A DNA stretch of 64,000 bases from Seminavis robusta (taxonomy: Eukaryota > Bacillariophyta > Bacillariophyceae > Naviculales > Naviculaceae): NCBI GenBank assembly GCA_903772945.1, contig CAICTM010000127.1:46456-110455 (forward strand), read 5' to 3'. How positions within the stretch are numbered: the first letter of the stretch is position 1; the number at the start of each line of letters is the position of its first letter. Below the pieces are notes generated by a model that worked only from the letters and a program-made list of their open reading frames with translations, was not told where the DNA came from and did no database searches. Both the position numbers and the translations under genes were made by a program. Positions 1 to 10,073 of this stretch are shown in pieces.

Positions 1-1550
1 TCCCAACGACGAGTCCAACAGTTTCGCCAACAACAGCCATTCCATCGTCCACCCCCACAATTATACTACTAGCTCAGACTCCTGCGCCCAGCAAAACACC
101 CACAACGTCACCGCAAACGCCAGCTCCAACATTTCCTCCCACGGGAACTCCATCCACACAAATACCCACACCAGCTCCATCCACAGACAGTCCAACCCTG
201 TCGCCCACGCTTCCACTTCCATTGCTGCACCCGGATGCACTTTTGCGGCAAGAAGCACAACTTGCCGGAGAAGCTCAGGGGGATGCATCCGGATCCTCCA
301 TGGCACTCTCGGGGAATGGCCGGGTCTTGTTTGTCGGTGCACCCAACGCCGCCGAGAATGGACTCGAACGAGTGGGTCATGTTCGTGTCTATGAACGAAT
401 ACTACAAGCCGAGTGGACACTACGGTCTGTGATTCGAGGAGACGAGGCAATGAATCAGCTCGGCTTTAGTTTGGCGACCAATCACGATGGCAGCTTTGTT
501 GCCGTCAGTCAGCCCACGGCCGACAGTCGGCGTGGAATGCTCACCATTTACGAATGGGATGGTGGTGAGTATGAGTATCGCGAACGGCAAGTGTTGACGG
601 GCGATCAGACGACGGATCACTTTGGCATTTCGGTGAGTCTCAGTAATGACGGCAAGCGGTTGGCTGTTGGCAGTCCGTACTACTCTTCCAGGGCCGTACC
701 GGGCCAATCGGCATCCAATCTTCGAGGACAAGTTCAAGTGTTTGAGTACTCGGAAAGTGAGGAAGAGTACCAACTGATGCAGACGAACAATGGCGGATTT
801 CGTCTTTTGGGTAGCTCCCCTTTGGACTGGTTTGGCTGGTCTGTCTCACTGAGCCCTGATGGTGGGTTCTTGGCCGTTGGCGCTCCCAGAAACACCGAGT
901 TTGGGGGTTACGTGCAGTGCTTTCAATACAATGGCAACGTTTGGGATTCCATGGGTGCTCCCATTATGAATACAATCGCCCCAGTCAAACTAGATGACAG
1001 ATGGGGTCATGCGATTAGCCTCACAACAACAGGTACAACCACCACCAGCGAAGATGCATTTGTAACAAGAGTTGCCATTGGTGCTCCGTGGAAAGACACG
1101 GGCAACACGCTGAACAGTGGCATGGTGGCCATCTACGAATGGTCGGGTTCCACTTGGCTGCTCGACACGGATGGAGCTTTGGGGAGCATCCTGACAGAGG
1201 ATGAACCTGGATTTTATCATCAGTTAGGCTACTCTGTACACATGCAGGGAGATACTGTTGCCGTTGGCGTCCCTGGTTGGGACAATCGTCGAGGATTGTT
1301 GCACATCTTTTGGCTGAGCCATGCATTTTCCAACGTGCGCAGTACCAGTGCCTGGGAGCATTTGTCCAACCCAGCAGCGGGAGAAAACGAAGGCGACGAT
1401 TTTGGATTTTCGACGAGTCTGGCGGTGCAAACGAACAGTGACCAAGAGCCTTCTTCCATGATTGTTGCCGCTGGGGCTATCATGGTCAGTGATTCCCAGC
1501 CCGAGGCAGCTGGATACGCGAAAGTGTTTCAGATTGGGGAATCCCAGTAG
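1..1550 (+). CDS. FG-GAP / integrin-alpha-like beta-propeller protein (5' truncated)
   Basis: The reading frame is open from the left edge (first complete codon at 3), so the true start lies outside the window. Residues encoded by about 3-220 form a Pro/Thr/Ser-rich linker (repeated PTPAPS-like words). About 440 residues follow with seven blade-like repeats of the type FGxSVSLSxDGxxLAVGAP: SSMALSGNGRVLFVGAP, LGFSLATNHDGSFVAVSQP, FGISVSLSNDGKRLAVGSP, FGWSVSLSPDGGFLAVGAP, WGHAISL...VAIGAP, LGYSVHMQGDTVAVGVP and a last FGFSTSL blade. Seven FG-GAP blades are expected for an integrin-alpha-like propeller, a surface or secreted ligand-binding fold common in diatoms. Any signal peptide or membrane segment would be upstream and is not visible. 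It ends 64 bp from the convergent CDP-diacylglycerol synthase gene. The family call is strong; ligand and location are unknown. Confidence 0.85.
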   Translation, partial: PTTSPTVSPTTAIPSSTPTIILLAQTPAPSKTPTTSPQTPAPTFPPTGTPSTQIPTPAPSTDSPTLSPTLPLPLLHPDALLRQEAQLAGEAQGDASGSSMALSGNGRVLFVGAPNAAENGLERVGHVRVYERILQAEWTLRSVIRGDEAMNQLGFSLATNHDGSFVAVSQPTADSRRGMLTIYEWDGGEYEYRERQVLTGDQTTDHFGISVSLSNDGKRLAVGSPYYSSRAVPGQSASNLRGQVQVFEYSESEEEYQLMQTNNGGFRLLGSSPLDWFGWSVSLSPDGGFLAVGAPRNTEFGGYVQCFQYNGNVWDSMGAPIMNTIAPVKLDDRWGHAISLTTTGTTTTSEDAFVTRVAIGAPWKDTGNTLNSGMVAIYEWSGSTWLLDTDGALGSILTEDEPGFYHQLGYSVHMQGDTVAVGVPGWDNRRGLLHIFWLSHAFSNVRSTSAWEHLSNPAAGENEGDDFGFSTSLAVQTNSDQEPSSMIVAAGAIMVSDSQPEAAGYAKVFQIGESQ

Positions 1551-1614
1551 TTCCTGAAACCTTGTATTGTAAATCCCTCGCCATAGCTTGCGATGTTTTC
1601 CCAGTCAACCAATC

Positions 1615-2583
1615 CTAAGAATAGTAGTAGTAGTAGGTGTAAAATAGGACAGGTAGCGCCGAAGAATCAAAACGATCCAATATGCCACCATGTCCTGGCA
1701 ACAGCTTTCCAGAGTCTTTGACACCTCCTTGTCGCTTGGTTGAGCTCTCCCACAAGTCCCCCACAATGGCTAGGATGGAAAGGATTAGACCCAACGATAT
1801 TCGTTCAGTCAGTGAGAGGCCCTCTGTGGCCATGCCGCTGCTATCCATACTACTACTTTCCATCCAGGTGGAACTGGCAGCAAGTTCCCGAAAGAGGACC
1901 AGACCTTGCCAGAGAAAGGGCCAACAAACACAGGTCAAACATCCAGCCATGAGTCCACCCAACACACCCTCCACAGATTTGGCGGGTGATATCTTTACAA
2001 GCCATTGTGGCGGTGGTATGCGGTTATCCGGGGCCTGTATGGACTTGGACAAACGGCCCACAATCAAGGCACCAGAATCGCAGTTCCATGCCACAGACAA
2101 GAGAAAGGTGGTAGCACCAAAATCTTGACACAGGAAATTCCACACTCGCATGGGTATGGTGAGGAATAAGAGTCCCTTGAGGACATGATTTGACATGGAG
2201 CTGTTGTGGGTCTCTGTCAACGAGTAGAAACAGGAGATTACCACCAAGGCAAAGAGAAACAGTTTGTCGTCTTCTTTTGAGCAATTTGAAGCCAAGCAGC
2301 TCACAAGAGGAAATATAACCAAAGAGGTACTCCTTTGATGTTTTACTATATTGTCCTTCTTGGGAGGCTCAAGGGATGGAGGGGCTAAACCCAGCCATTC
2401 CCACGCAGCACAAAGATGAATGATCTGAAGCACGCACCAAGACAAAAAAGGACGAGAAGCTACCACGCCGATGAGAGGAAGCCCAATCACAAGGACTGCT
2501 GCTCGTCTTGGAAGATCCGACCACAGGCCGCCATTTGCCTTTGGAGGAGACATACTAGTGGTACTAGATTTGGAAGTGGACAT
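1615..2583 (-). CDS. Phosphatidate cytidylyltransferase (CDP-diacylglycerol synthase)
   Basis: The 322-residue single-exon protein makes CDP-diacylglycerol from phosphatidic acid and CTP, the precursor of phosphatidylglycerol, cardiolipin and phosphatidylinositol. Near the C-terminus it carries the family signature SSTKRQGGVKDSGKLLPGHG followed directly by GILDRFDS, which fits S-x-x-K-R-x4-K-D-x-G-x2-LP-x-H-G-G-x-x-D-R-x-D apart from Thr at a usually hydrophobic position. Several hydrophobic segments precede it, as expected for a polytopic membrane enzyme. The length is that of the short, bacterial/plastid-type enzymes (about 260-330 residues). The N-terminus (MSTSKSSTTSMSPPKANGG) is Ser/Thr-rich and might be a weak organelle leader. 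A 33-bp motif shared with the upstream flank of the L22 gene lies about 100 bp upstream. The product is confident; plastid, mitochondrial or ER location is not settled. Confidence 0.9.
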   Translation of the reverse strand: MSTSKSSTTSMSPPKANGGLWSDLPRRAAVLVIGLPLIGVVASRPFLSWCVLQIIHLCAAWEWLGLAPPSLEPPKKDNIVKHQRSTSLVIFPLVSCLASNCSKEDDKLFLFALVVISCFYSLTETHNSSMSNHVLKGLLFLTIPMRVWNFLCQDFGATTFLLSVAWNCDSGALIVGRLSKSIQAPDNRIPPPQWLVKISPAKSVEGVLGGLMAGCLTCVCWPFLWQGLVLFRELAASSTWMESSSMDSSGMATEGLSLTERISLGLILSILAIVGDLWESSTKRQGGVKDSGKLLPGHGGILDRFDSSALPVLFYTYYYYYS

Positions 2584-2685
2584 GGTTGGATGGATTTGAG
2601 AAGGTGGTTGTCATTGATCTTGTGGCTAGCTTGTGCTAGTGTGGTCTTGTGGTCGTGGCGTGCCTGCATATAGTAATAATAATAT

Positions 2686-2718
2686 ATTCATACGCCCCCT
2701 GGGTCGTCTCCGTTTCCA
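2686..2718 (-). repeat. 33-bp motif shared with 63136-63168 (copy 1)
   Basis: The plus strand reads attcatacgccccctgggt then cgtctccgtttcca. The copy at 63136-63168 differs at one base (tatg for tacg). Both copies lie upstream of a minus-strand gene: this one about 100 bp from the CDP-diacylglycerol synthase start, the other about 190 bp from the L22 start. It may be a promoter/UTR element or the end of a dispersed repeat. Confidence 0.7.
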
Positions 2719-2809
2719 TAAATCTTTTATTACCAACACCTAACTCCCTTTATTGAAACAGTATTCGCGCGCTCCGCGCGCTCATCCCTTTCAGCTTCGC
2801 CCCGAGCCC

Positions 2810-2990
2810 CCCTCATTCATGCGAAAAATGTGAAGAACGCAAGGCGACTTTCATGTGCATGTACATGCGTTGACTGAGCCCCGAAACTGCTCCCTCGTCA
2901 TTCATGCAAAACATGTATGTGATCCCTCATTCATGCGAAAAATGTGAAGAACGCAAGGCGACTTTCATGTGCATGTACATGCGTTGACTG
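2810..2990. repeat. 67-bp direct repeat, two copies (2810-2876 and 2924-2990)
   Basis: Both copies begin ccctcattcatgcgaaaaat and end catgtacatgcgttgactg. They appear identical over 67 bp and start 114 bp apart. Between them lies a shorter diverged fragment (ccctcgtcattcatgcaaaa, about 2892), so the unit probably duplicated more than once. It does not overlap any gene. Confidence 0.85.
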
Positions 2991-3655
2991 TATCCCGTCA
3001 ATACAATACTAGTCGAATACGTAGACTTCTACAGAGGCCTCTAAGTAATGCACGCGGGGTATAATTCAAACCTCCACTCCCCAAAAGTACCCTTACCCCT
3101 AAAAGCAAATCGTCTCCGGGAGACGAAATTACTTGGTAGGGTTAAGGCGCGGGCGTGGGGGGGGGGTAAGTTGGGAAGAGTAGTTGTTACCGTTAAAGGG
3201 AAGGGGGGGAGGGGGCAAAAGAGGAAGAGAGGGGCGACGGGAGGAAAGATTTTAGAGAGGAAATAGGGAGGCCAGAAAGGTGGGAAGGGGCAGGGGCATG
3301 GGATGGCACGTAACCATGCACCACAGGGACCACTTTGCAGCGAGCAGAGCGGAGAGACGTTTGGCAAGTGTCTGACCTTTTAAAAGGTGTCTTGGCCACA
3401 AGGGACTCGGAATTGGAGTTTTTGCTAATGATCAGCATTCACTACTAGAGCGCTGAAAGCATAAGACATCACCTTTTTGTAATGCTCCATTGCATGGAAG
3501 ATGCAGAGGAAGCCTGTTTGAAGGACAAGTGTCTATGGTGTCATGGCTGCTTGAGACTTGGAGCTCGCTAAACTGAAGCTCTCCAACATGTGTTTCTTCT
3601 TTTGTATTATGGCTCGAACAACATTCTCAAGGCTAAATCAATTGATTATAGCTAG

Positions 3656-5911
3656 CTAGATCTCGGCAATGTAGTCATTTGATAGCTCCTCCGTATTCAT
3701 GAGTCCCATGACGGGCTGTCTCCATTGATCCGCGGCGTCCATACTAACGGCCATACCTAACGAATACTCCCACCTCATTTTGACCTCGCAATCGTCTGTG
3801 TAGTACCGGTCAAGTGTCGCTCCGCTGACACTGCTAGAAGATCTTGTATCTTCCGCCCCATCAACATGCGCAACAGCTGTAGTTGATGAGGCATCCTTTC
3901 CAACAATGTGGTTCTGATGCGCCAAATAATGCTTGGAAGTACTGTCTGATGATGTGGACGAGGACATTGTTCGAAGTCTTGCTGGATCATGAGCAGCACA
4001 TTTTGAAGCTGACTCCTCTGATCCCGCACTAGAATAGTTGCCAAAGGACGCAGATTCTAGTGAGGATGAAACTTCGTAGAGTGTAGACAACTCACTGTGG
4101 AAAACGTGGTTGAGTGATGAGTTGAGTGGATCAGCGCTGGGGAAGAAACCTCGAAAACACAAGTGGCCATCTTGTATTAGTGGTTGTTCGTGTTCGTGTT
4201 CGTGTTCTTGCTCTGGTTGTGCCTGTGCCTGTGGTGGTGCTTCTTCTTGTCGGACTGGCTCTTTCGGGTGGATGATGGCCTCCACGTTGCCTTCTGATGA
4301 ATAGAGCACTCTCGGTTCGTCAGATGCTTCGGCGTCGTTCTTGTCCCCCAACATGATACGTGGAGTATCATTTCTGGGGCTTCGGAACTTTATCTTAAAG
4401 GTACCGGTGGATGTGGTGGTGGGTGCTACGGCGAGTTCCCACTCTTTGGACTTTTGCGTCGATGTTATGCTGAGGCTGCTGTTTTCAATGGATGGAGAGC
4501 TCAGGTCACTCCTCGTTTGCTGGTCGTCGTCATCCTTCTCAGACGCAGTAATCTCGCTGAAGGTATTTTGGATTCTTGTACTCGTGTGCTGATCATCGTC
4601 ATCGTTCTTCTCCGAAGCTGTAATCTCGCTGAAGGTGTTTAGGATTCTTGGAGACGAAAGTGCAGAAGGGGTGGACAGCTCAGATTGCATTGAATCAAGG
4701 GGATGCAGAACATACTTGCTGCTGCACTCTCCACAAGGGCTGGTGGACGACGAGTCGGGATCTCGTCGCTTCCAATCTCGCACACGGTTCAATGCGTTCT
4801 TTGGCGAGAAGGGTCTTCCGCCTGCTGACATTTTCTCATGACACCTGGATAGTTCCTGGAGCGGATCTTCACAATGCAGACGAATCCGTGAGGATTGCCG
4901 CGGACTAGGTTGTTTCCTCTTCTTTCTGTGACCGGATAATCTTGTCGCTTGAGACTTTCTACTGTGACCTTTCCCTCCTCTCCGTTTTCCATCGTTGCTG
5001 TGGCTCCACATGAGATCTTTGAGGTTCCTTCCAATCAATTGTGCACTTTTCCTGCCAAAGGTGAATCTAGTGGTAATGTTGCCGTTGTTGCGGTTCTCAT
5101 CGAAGTCTCGGATACAGCGAGCTGTCGGTGACGACAAGGGTGCTTGCAAGTCTTCAATCAAGAAACTATTGTCGCCAAACTGGATTTCTTCCTCGTCTTC
5201 GACATTGGAATCTCCAGCCCATATAATAGCTACAAGAGGATTGTCGCTTGACTCTTGCCGATCCGTCCCTGGCACCACAAGGACAGGCACACGATTGAGG
5301 ATGCTACCAGTTGGAGACTTGACGTCATGACCATGTTGTTGCAGACTAGCTTCTATATCGTCAGTGCCCTTTGTAGATAATAACCATACGTCATCTCTAT
5401 CTTTTTCTTGGTTTGCGTCAGCCTGGGCCATTTCTCGTATGGGTATCCCAAACAAGGAATCGGCTTCTGAATTGCTCGGCGACGGTAGCATGGAATCTGC
5501 AAAGCTCAGTTCCGGATTAATGGTGCTAGTGGCCCCATCATCTTCATCAATTCTAGACATGTTGTAGGATAGGTTGGTATGACAAGATAAGGAGGTTTGA
5601 GATTGGCCGCTCAGACTGACGGAATCACATGCTTCAAAGGCAGTCTCTTCCGCCACATCAATAGGCCGCAACGGTGCTTCCGGCGTGGGAAAACTCCCAT
5701 TGTGGCCCGTGTTATTGTGCGTAGCGGCTTCGAAGGCCCTTCGTACTAGCTTGGGTATTAACCCATTGCTGGCATTCTGTCGCTTTGGCGCGCCCTTCTT
5801 GTCTTTGCGCTGCTGCCTGTCGCATAGGCCGAATCGAATCTCACTCTCGTACCACAAAGGAGGCTTGTGTTGTTGCGTCTTGTGGATACTATCCGATACC
5901 CAGGAGAGCAT
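3656..5911 (-). CDS. Large disordered protein of unknown function
   Basis: A single 751-residue frame with an ATG start (5909-5911). I recognise no enzyme domain. The protein is rich in Ser, Asp, Glu and Gln. It has a basic middle part (KRRGGKGHSRKSQATRLSG, GHRKKRKQPSPRQSSRIR) that could act as a nuclear localisation signal. An internal near-perfect repeat, NTFSEITASEK followed by an acidic DDDDQ run, occurs twice in tandem. A Gln/Ala/Glu/His run (QAQAQPEQEHEHEHEQ) lies further on. The C-terminal 40 residues (CEVKMRWEYSLGMAVSMDAA, then DQWRQPVMGL) are the least biased and may be a small conserved motif. The length of the open frame argues for a real gene. A nuclear or regulatory role is a guess from composition only. 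Confidence 0.7.
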   Translation of the reverse strand: MLSWVSDSIHKTQQHKPPLWYESEIRFGLCDRQQRKDKKGAPKRQNASNGLIPKLVRRAFEAATHNNTGHNGSFPTPEAPLRPIDVAEETAFEACDSVSLSGQSQTSLSCHTNLSYNMSRIDEDDGATSTINPELSFADSMLPSPSNSEADSLFGIPIREMAQADANQEKDRDDVWLLSTKGTDDIEASLQQHGHDVKSPTGSILNRVPVLVVPGTDRQESSDNPLVAIIWAGDSNVEDEEEIQFGDNSFLIEDLQAPLSSPTARCIRDFDENRNNGNITTRFTFGRKSAQLIGRNLKDLMWSHSNDGKRRGGKGHSRKSQATRLSGHRKKRKQPSPRQSSRIRLHCEDPLQELSRCHEKMSAGGRPFSPKNALNRVRDWKRRDPDSSSTSPCGECSSKYVLHPLDSMQSELSTPSALSSPRILNTFSEITASEKNDDDDQHTSTRIQNTFSEITASEKDDDDQQTRSDLSSPSIENSSLSITSTQKSKEWELAVAPTTTSTGTFKIKFRSPRNDTPRIMLGDKNDAEASDEPRVLYSSEGNVEAIIHPKEPVRQEEAPPQAQAQPEQEHEHEHEQPLIQDGHLCFRGFFPSADPLNSSLNHVFHSELSTLYEVSSSLESASFGNYSSAGSEESASKCAAHDPARLRTMSSSTSSDSTSKHYLAHQNHIVGKDASSTTAVAHVDGAEDTRSSSSVSGATLDRYYTDDCEVKMRWEYSLGMAVSMDAADQWRQPVMGLMNTEELSNDYIAEI

Positions 5912-6560
5912 GATTCAAAGGCAGAAAACCTGGACCAATCTAATGTTCTTCTACTAGTAAATCGTATGACAACCTGTATGTGCTTCCCAATGATCGCCAG
6001 AAAAAATGAAGCGGTCGACCTATAGCTAACACTTAACACAGACGGTCAGGGTATTATTGCTTCTTGCGGTCGACAATCATTCAATATCATTCAATATCCT
6101 TCACAATGGCAAACAACCACAACAACGACGATGATATCGATGATGCCCTTCCCAACAGTTGCACCACCTGTTAAAATGATGTTCGACGACCTTAGCAGAC
6201 CCACGGCTTTTGGTGCGGAGGAATTTCAAAACGGATACATGTATCAAAGAGGTCGCTAAGTCAGTTGACATGGGATACCGGTAGATGCGTGAGATGGACG
6301 ATCGCCAGAAGAATGGTCGTCCGGCTGCACACCTAAGTACTATTCCGTAGAGTATTCGTCTTTAAGACTTCGGACATCAAATAGCTGCACGCGTTGGTAA
6401 TTAGTTAGACATTCAATCCAGCTGCCTCCATGCATCCATGCGGGAAGGATCTTGTTGGATACCCCATGATAGTGGTACCGGTGCACGTAGTGGGTATCAT
6501 CCAAGTATCTACAACGAAGATATCGGCCACGCATACTAGTACATTACAACTAACTAAACA
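5912..6560. other. Intergenic spacer (divergent promoters)
   Basis: This 650-bp stretch lies between a minus-strand gene and a plus-strand gene, so both promoters should be here. A short duplication (attcaatatcattcaatatc near 6070-6090) is visible. I see no gene or RNA. Confidence 0.5.
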
Positions 6561-7076
6561 ATGGCCGACGAGAAAGCCCCCAAGAAGCCCAAGCAACAAC
6601 ATGTTCGTGTTGGCGTAGGTGTCCTTGTCAAGGATGCGGCTCGGACGAATGCTGTTTTTGCGGGGATCCGGAAGGGGAGCCACGGGGCAGGGAGTCTGGC
6701 ATTGCCCGGTGGCCATTTGGAAATGTACGAATCCTGGGAGCAATGTGCCCTCCGAGAAGTCAAGGAAGAAATGGATTTGGACCTGAAGGATATCCAGTTT
6801 GCGCATGTCACCAACGACGTGATGGAGAGCGAAGAGAAGCATTATGTTACTATTTTTATGAGTGCCACTTGTACCAAACAGAATGACAATAATGAGGAGG
6901 AAACTCCTGCGCCAAAGAATATGGAGCCTGAAAAGTGTGAAGGGTGGAAGTCCTATACATGGCAAGAGCTGAAGGATATCCATTCCAAAGGAGAACCGAA
7001 ACTATTCGGTCCTTTGAACAAGTTGATTGACGAAGCTCCCAAGTCCGTCCAGGACTTTTTGAACGAAACTTCTTAG
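6561..7076 (+). CDS. Nudix hydrolase, NUDT15-like nucleotide diphosphatase
   Basis: The 171-residue single-exon protein resembles the eukaryotic NUDT15/MTH2 type, which hydrolyses (modified) nucleoside triphosphates to monophosphates and cleans the nucleotide pool. The Nudix box runs from about Gly51: GHLEMYESWEQCALREVKEE, then MDL. It matches G-x5-E-x7-R-E-U-x-E-E except that Asp replaces the usual second Gly. Family-typical flanks are present: GSHGAGSLALPGG before the box, then HYVTIFM and NMEPEKCEGWKSYTWQEL. A 60-residue-scale acidic tail completes the usual length. The N-terminus MADEKAPKKPKQQ shows no targeting signal, so the protein is probably cytosolic. The start is ATG at 6561. Family is confident, exact substrate is not. 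Confidence 0.92.
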   Translation: MADEKAPKKPKQQHVRVGVGVLVKDAARTNAVFAGIRKGSHGAGSLALPGGHLEMYESWEQCALREVKEEMDLDLKDIQFAHVTNDVMESEEKHYVTIFMSATCTKQNDNNEEETPAPKNMEPEKCEGWKSYTWQELKDIHSKGEPKLFGPLNKLIDEAPKSVQDFLNETS

Positions 7077-7836
7077 TTCTGGTCTATCCGATGCGACCGT
7101 ATAATTCGTCATTGGCCATGACTCGACTCGACTCGATGTGGGGAATAACAAAGCCCTCTACAAGTTAGTGGCACGGTAGGTTGACGCTGAACTAGACGCT
7201 GCTCTTTGCAGTTTTTAATTGAAAGCAAACGGATCTAGCTAGATTCATGCAAACCCAGAGTTGCGATACCGCTTCTGTTGGTTCTGGTCTGGACCGGGCT
7301 AGAACCTCGTCGCTGTACCCCAGAGTACCGGACTCCTTGGCATAATGCTTGTTTCGTCACCGAGAAAACATGGCAAGATACGAGTTAGTTCTAGCTAGTA
7401 GCCAGCATTGCCAGGATGAGTCAGTCCTTTTTGCCGATTGTTATTTGTTGAAATTGCAAGATACCACGCACCAATATCATTAAATTAGATAAAGATGATA
7501 TTGAATCAGATACTAGTACTCGTACGCTGCAGTAAGGTACGACTGTACCTGTACGTACCTGTTTCGGTACCGGTACCGGTACCTCAAGTATTGAAGATAA
7601 TTAATTGATTTGTTTTACTTGCCGTACCGGTATCCACTCATTTATTTGTCGCAAGAGAAGACAACCACGCGAAATCTCTTTGCCCTTCTCATTTATTTAT
7701 TTTTACTCGTTCGAATCGAATCGAATCTCGTGGTTGTCCTCATTCTTTCATTCATTCACTCCCATTCTTTCTAACCATCCTTCGTGGTTATCCATTATCT
7801 CCATCCAGAACAACAGTATACGTATATCATCTGAGC
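7077..7836. other. Intergenic spacer with GACTC and GTACCG repeats
   Basis: No gene is visible in 760 bp. A short GACTC tandem (about 7121-7136) and a three-unit CGGTAC palindrome block (7565-7583) stand out. The last 100 bp before the next start are pyrimidine-rich (ttctttcattcattcactcc), as expected of a promoter/5' UTR. Confidence 0.5.
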
Positions 7837-9822
7837 ATGTCTAGCAACAGCGCACAGAACACACTCCTGACGGCCACAGCCATGACGGCTGCCATTGCTG
7901 TAGTTGGTTTGTCCGTGGCCCAAAGCGACGTGGTATCTCGAAAAATCTTGTCTTCGGAACGGTTGCAAGCCAAGCGTATGCAGGAATATTCTTATCGTTG
8001 GCAGCAGTCCAACGAAAAAGCCTTGTTGCGAGTTCTATACGCCTTGTCGGGGGGGGTCAGAGCCCTCGAGGAGGAGGATCAAATTCAGAAACCACCCGAG
8101 CCCAGTATGAGCAAGATTTGGGACAAAAGCAGTCTGGAGGCTTTGATCGAGGAATGGATTGCCAATGACAAGCAACAGGAAAAGGAAGCTCGAAATAAGG
8201 AACCCCAAAAGACCAGTGTGTCACCCTTTCCTCGAATTTTGGGAATTTCCCAACAAATCGAAAGTTGTGAGATGATCTTGGAACTGTACCATCCTCACAG
8301 TGGAAGCTACCAGCTGCCTTTATTAGACTTTGGAACGGCACTGGCAGACATTTTGGAGTCTACGATTACTACTACAGCTTTGTGTTTTGTGGCAGACGCC
8401 AGTTCCGGTTTGGGTAGCCGAATGGTAGCAGATCTTTTGGAGGCGTCCAAGGCGGGAGTTGTGAGTACACTACAAATATCCAAGCAAAGAATCTGAACTG
8501 ACAGGGGAATATTTCGACCCTCACATTACAATATACCCGTTTCTGTGTCCATTTATTTCTACTATGCAGGCCATCATTCGAGAGCCCATTTGGATGGCCT
8601 CTTTTGCCGATATGGCAGCACGGAGAATTATCCGACAAGAAAGGTTGCAGAAAATCATTTTTGGATTGTGTCGCATGGAGGCTCTCCGAGTAAGAAAGCA
8701 AGTGGGTAAGTTATTCATCCAACACGAGGAAAGCTCACAATGAGCAATCCAATGGACGTGAACTCAACTGCGCTCGTTATCACATCATTCAATCATTATT
8801 CCATCAAAAAAGGAGAAGCTAGGACTGTGATGTTTACTATTCCCGGCCAGGCCGTCACTCCAATCCTACTGCCTTTGTTGCAGGCAGCATTCCCGGAGGA
8901 TCGACATGTCTTTGCTTACGATAGTTGTGCCCACTCGGTGGAACGAGCATTGGCGCACCGGAATCGGTATCGACGTGCCACCGTGCCCGAATCCATGGCG
9001 GAAGCTTTTTCCTTTGACAATAGCGACCCAACAATGTCGGATCCCACGCGGTTCACAACTCCTCTTCGGTCCGGTTTGTACAAATCTGTCCTGGGGCTTA
9101 CCAAGGCTTTGGCAGGTGTGCGACTGTACCATGCCGATACCATCCAGGCGTGGATGGCGAGTGTCGATGCCTTTTTCAAGTTAAAGGAAGACGAAAAATC
9201 AACGGGATATTTACCGTACACCCTGAAACTGGGTCTTTTGCTTGACAATCCACAGGGAAGCCTCGAACCGGAGAGTGACCGGTACTATAGTTTGGCCAGT
9301 CTGATGCAGTTCATCACTGGATGTCGATCTCGACCTCTACCGGAGGGTGTCATGGATGCAGCAAGGGAATGGCTTCGAGATTTTGCACAGCAACATGCAA
9401 AAGAAAAAGGAACCGAGACAAAGTTGACTAAGGTTGAAAAGAAGGCTCTAGAGAATTGCGTGTTTGCGCACAAGTTGATCTTGATTGAAGATAAGACTCT
9501 CAAGGATACGGTGTTGCCGCGACAGCATTGGACGCTGAAACAAGCCTACAAGAAGGGATGCGCATGCTGTGCTCCCGAAGAAGAAGAAGACGAAGAAGAG
9601 GAGGAGAGAAACGCCAACAACATCGACATGGCGGTTGGAAACAGCCGAGACGATTCTCGGCCTAGTGCAGAATCCAACGGCAATGGTTACGTCGATGGCA
9701 AGGCCACTTTTGCTTTTGATCCATCCAAATTCTCCGCCCCAGCACCTGCACCAGCACCCAAACGTCCAAAGTTTGTGGACGGGAAAACGACTTTTGCCTT
9801 TGACCCAACCAAGTTTTCTTAG
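7837..9822 (+). CDS. Sulfotransferase-like P-loop family protein (three exons)
   Basis: Exons are 7837-8460, 8570-8705 and about 8813-9822. Intron 1 (gtgagt...tgcag, 109 nt) is clear. Intron 2 starts gtaagt at 8706; its acceptor is ambiguous, because AG at 8812, 8815 or 8818 all keep the frame and differ by one residue. The joined protein is about 590 residues. The order of motifs recalls sulfotransferase-like proteins: ASSGLGSRMVADLLEASKAG (P-loop-like), VAIIREPIWMASFADM, then MFTIPGQAVTPILLPLLQAA and FPEDRHVFAYDSC. The canonical Lys/Arg of the P-loop is not evident, so activity is uncertain. An N-terminal hydrophobic segment (about residues 9-30) could anchor it. The acidic C-terminus ends with two copies of a VDGKATFAFDPSKFS-like motif. 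The function label is tentative; the exon structure is well supported. Confidence 0.65.
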
Positions 9823-10073
9823 TTCGTAGAGCCGACAGAGGTTTTTGCGGTCGTTTGGGATGCCTTAACTTGAAGCTCTCATTTCATTTTCATCTCTAGA
9901 CCTCTTGCTATCCAATGATCATGATGTAACGAAGTTCATTGTGGGAGAGACTACCATGGTAGAAACTGTTTTATGCAATTATTGGCGAATTAAATAGTAC
10001 AACTAATTGTGTAAACAGAGTCAGCAGTATAGCAAGTTGTTATCGTGCAAACTTGCAAGTCACCCCGCACTAG

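Larger units (their letters stand above)
2584..3655. other. Intergenic spacer with repeats and a G-rich tract
   Basis: No gene is supported over about 1.07 kb. It holds the 33-bp motif shared with 63136-63168, a GC-rich inverted sequence (gcgcgctccgcgcgc near 2767), two copies of a 67-bp direct repeat and a purine-rich plus strand with long G runs from about 3150 to 3260. The open frames across the G-rich part encode low-complexity Pro/Phe/Leu or Lys/Gly sequence and look non-coding. Confidence 0.6.

Noticed and set aside
3041-3367. Open frame rich in Pro, Phe and Leu on the minus strand
   Set aside because: It is the translation of a G/A-rich low-complexity tract and contains no recognisable protein feature.
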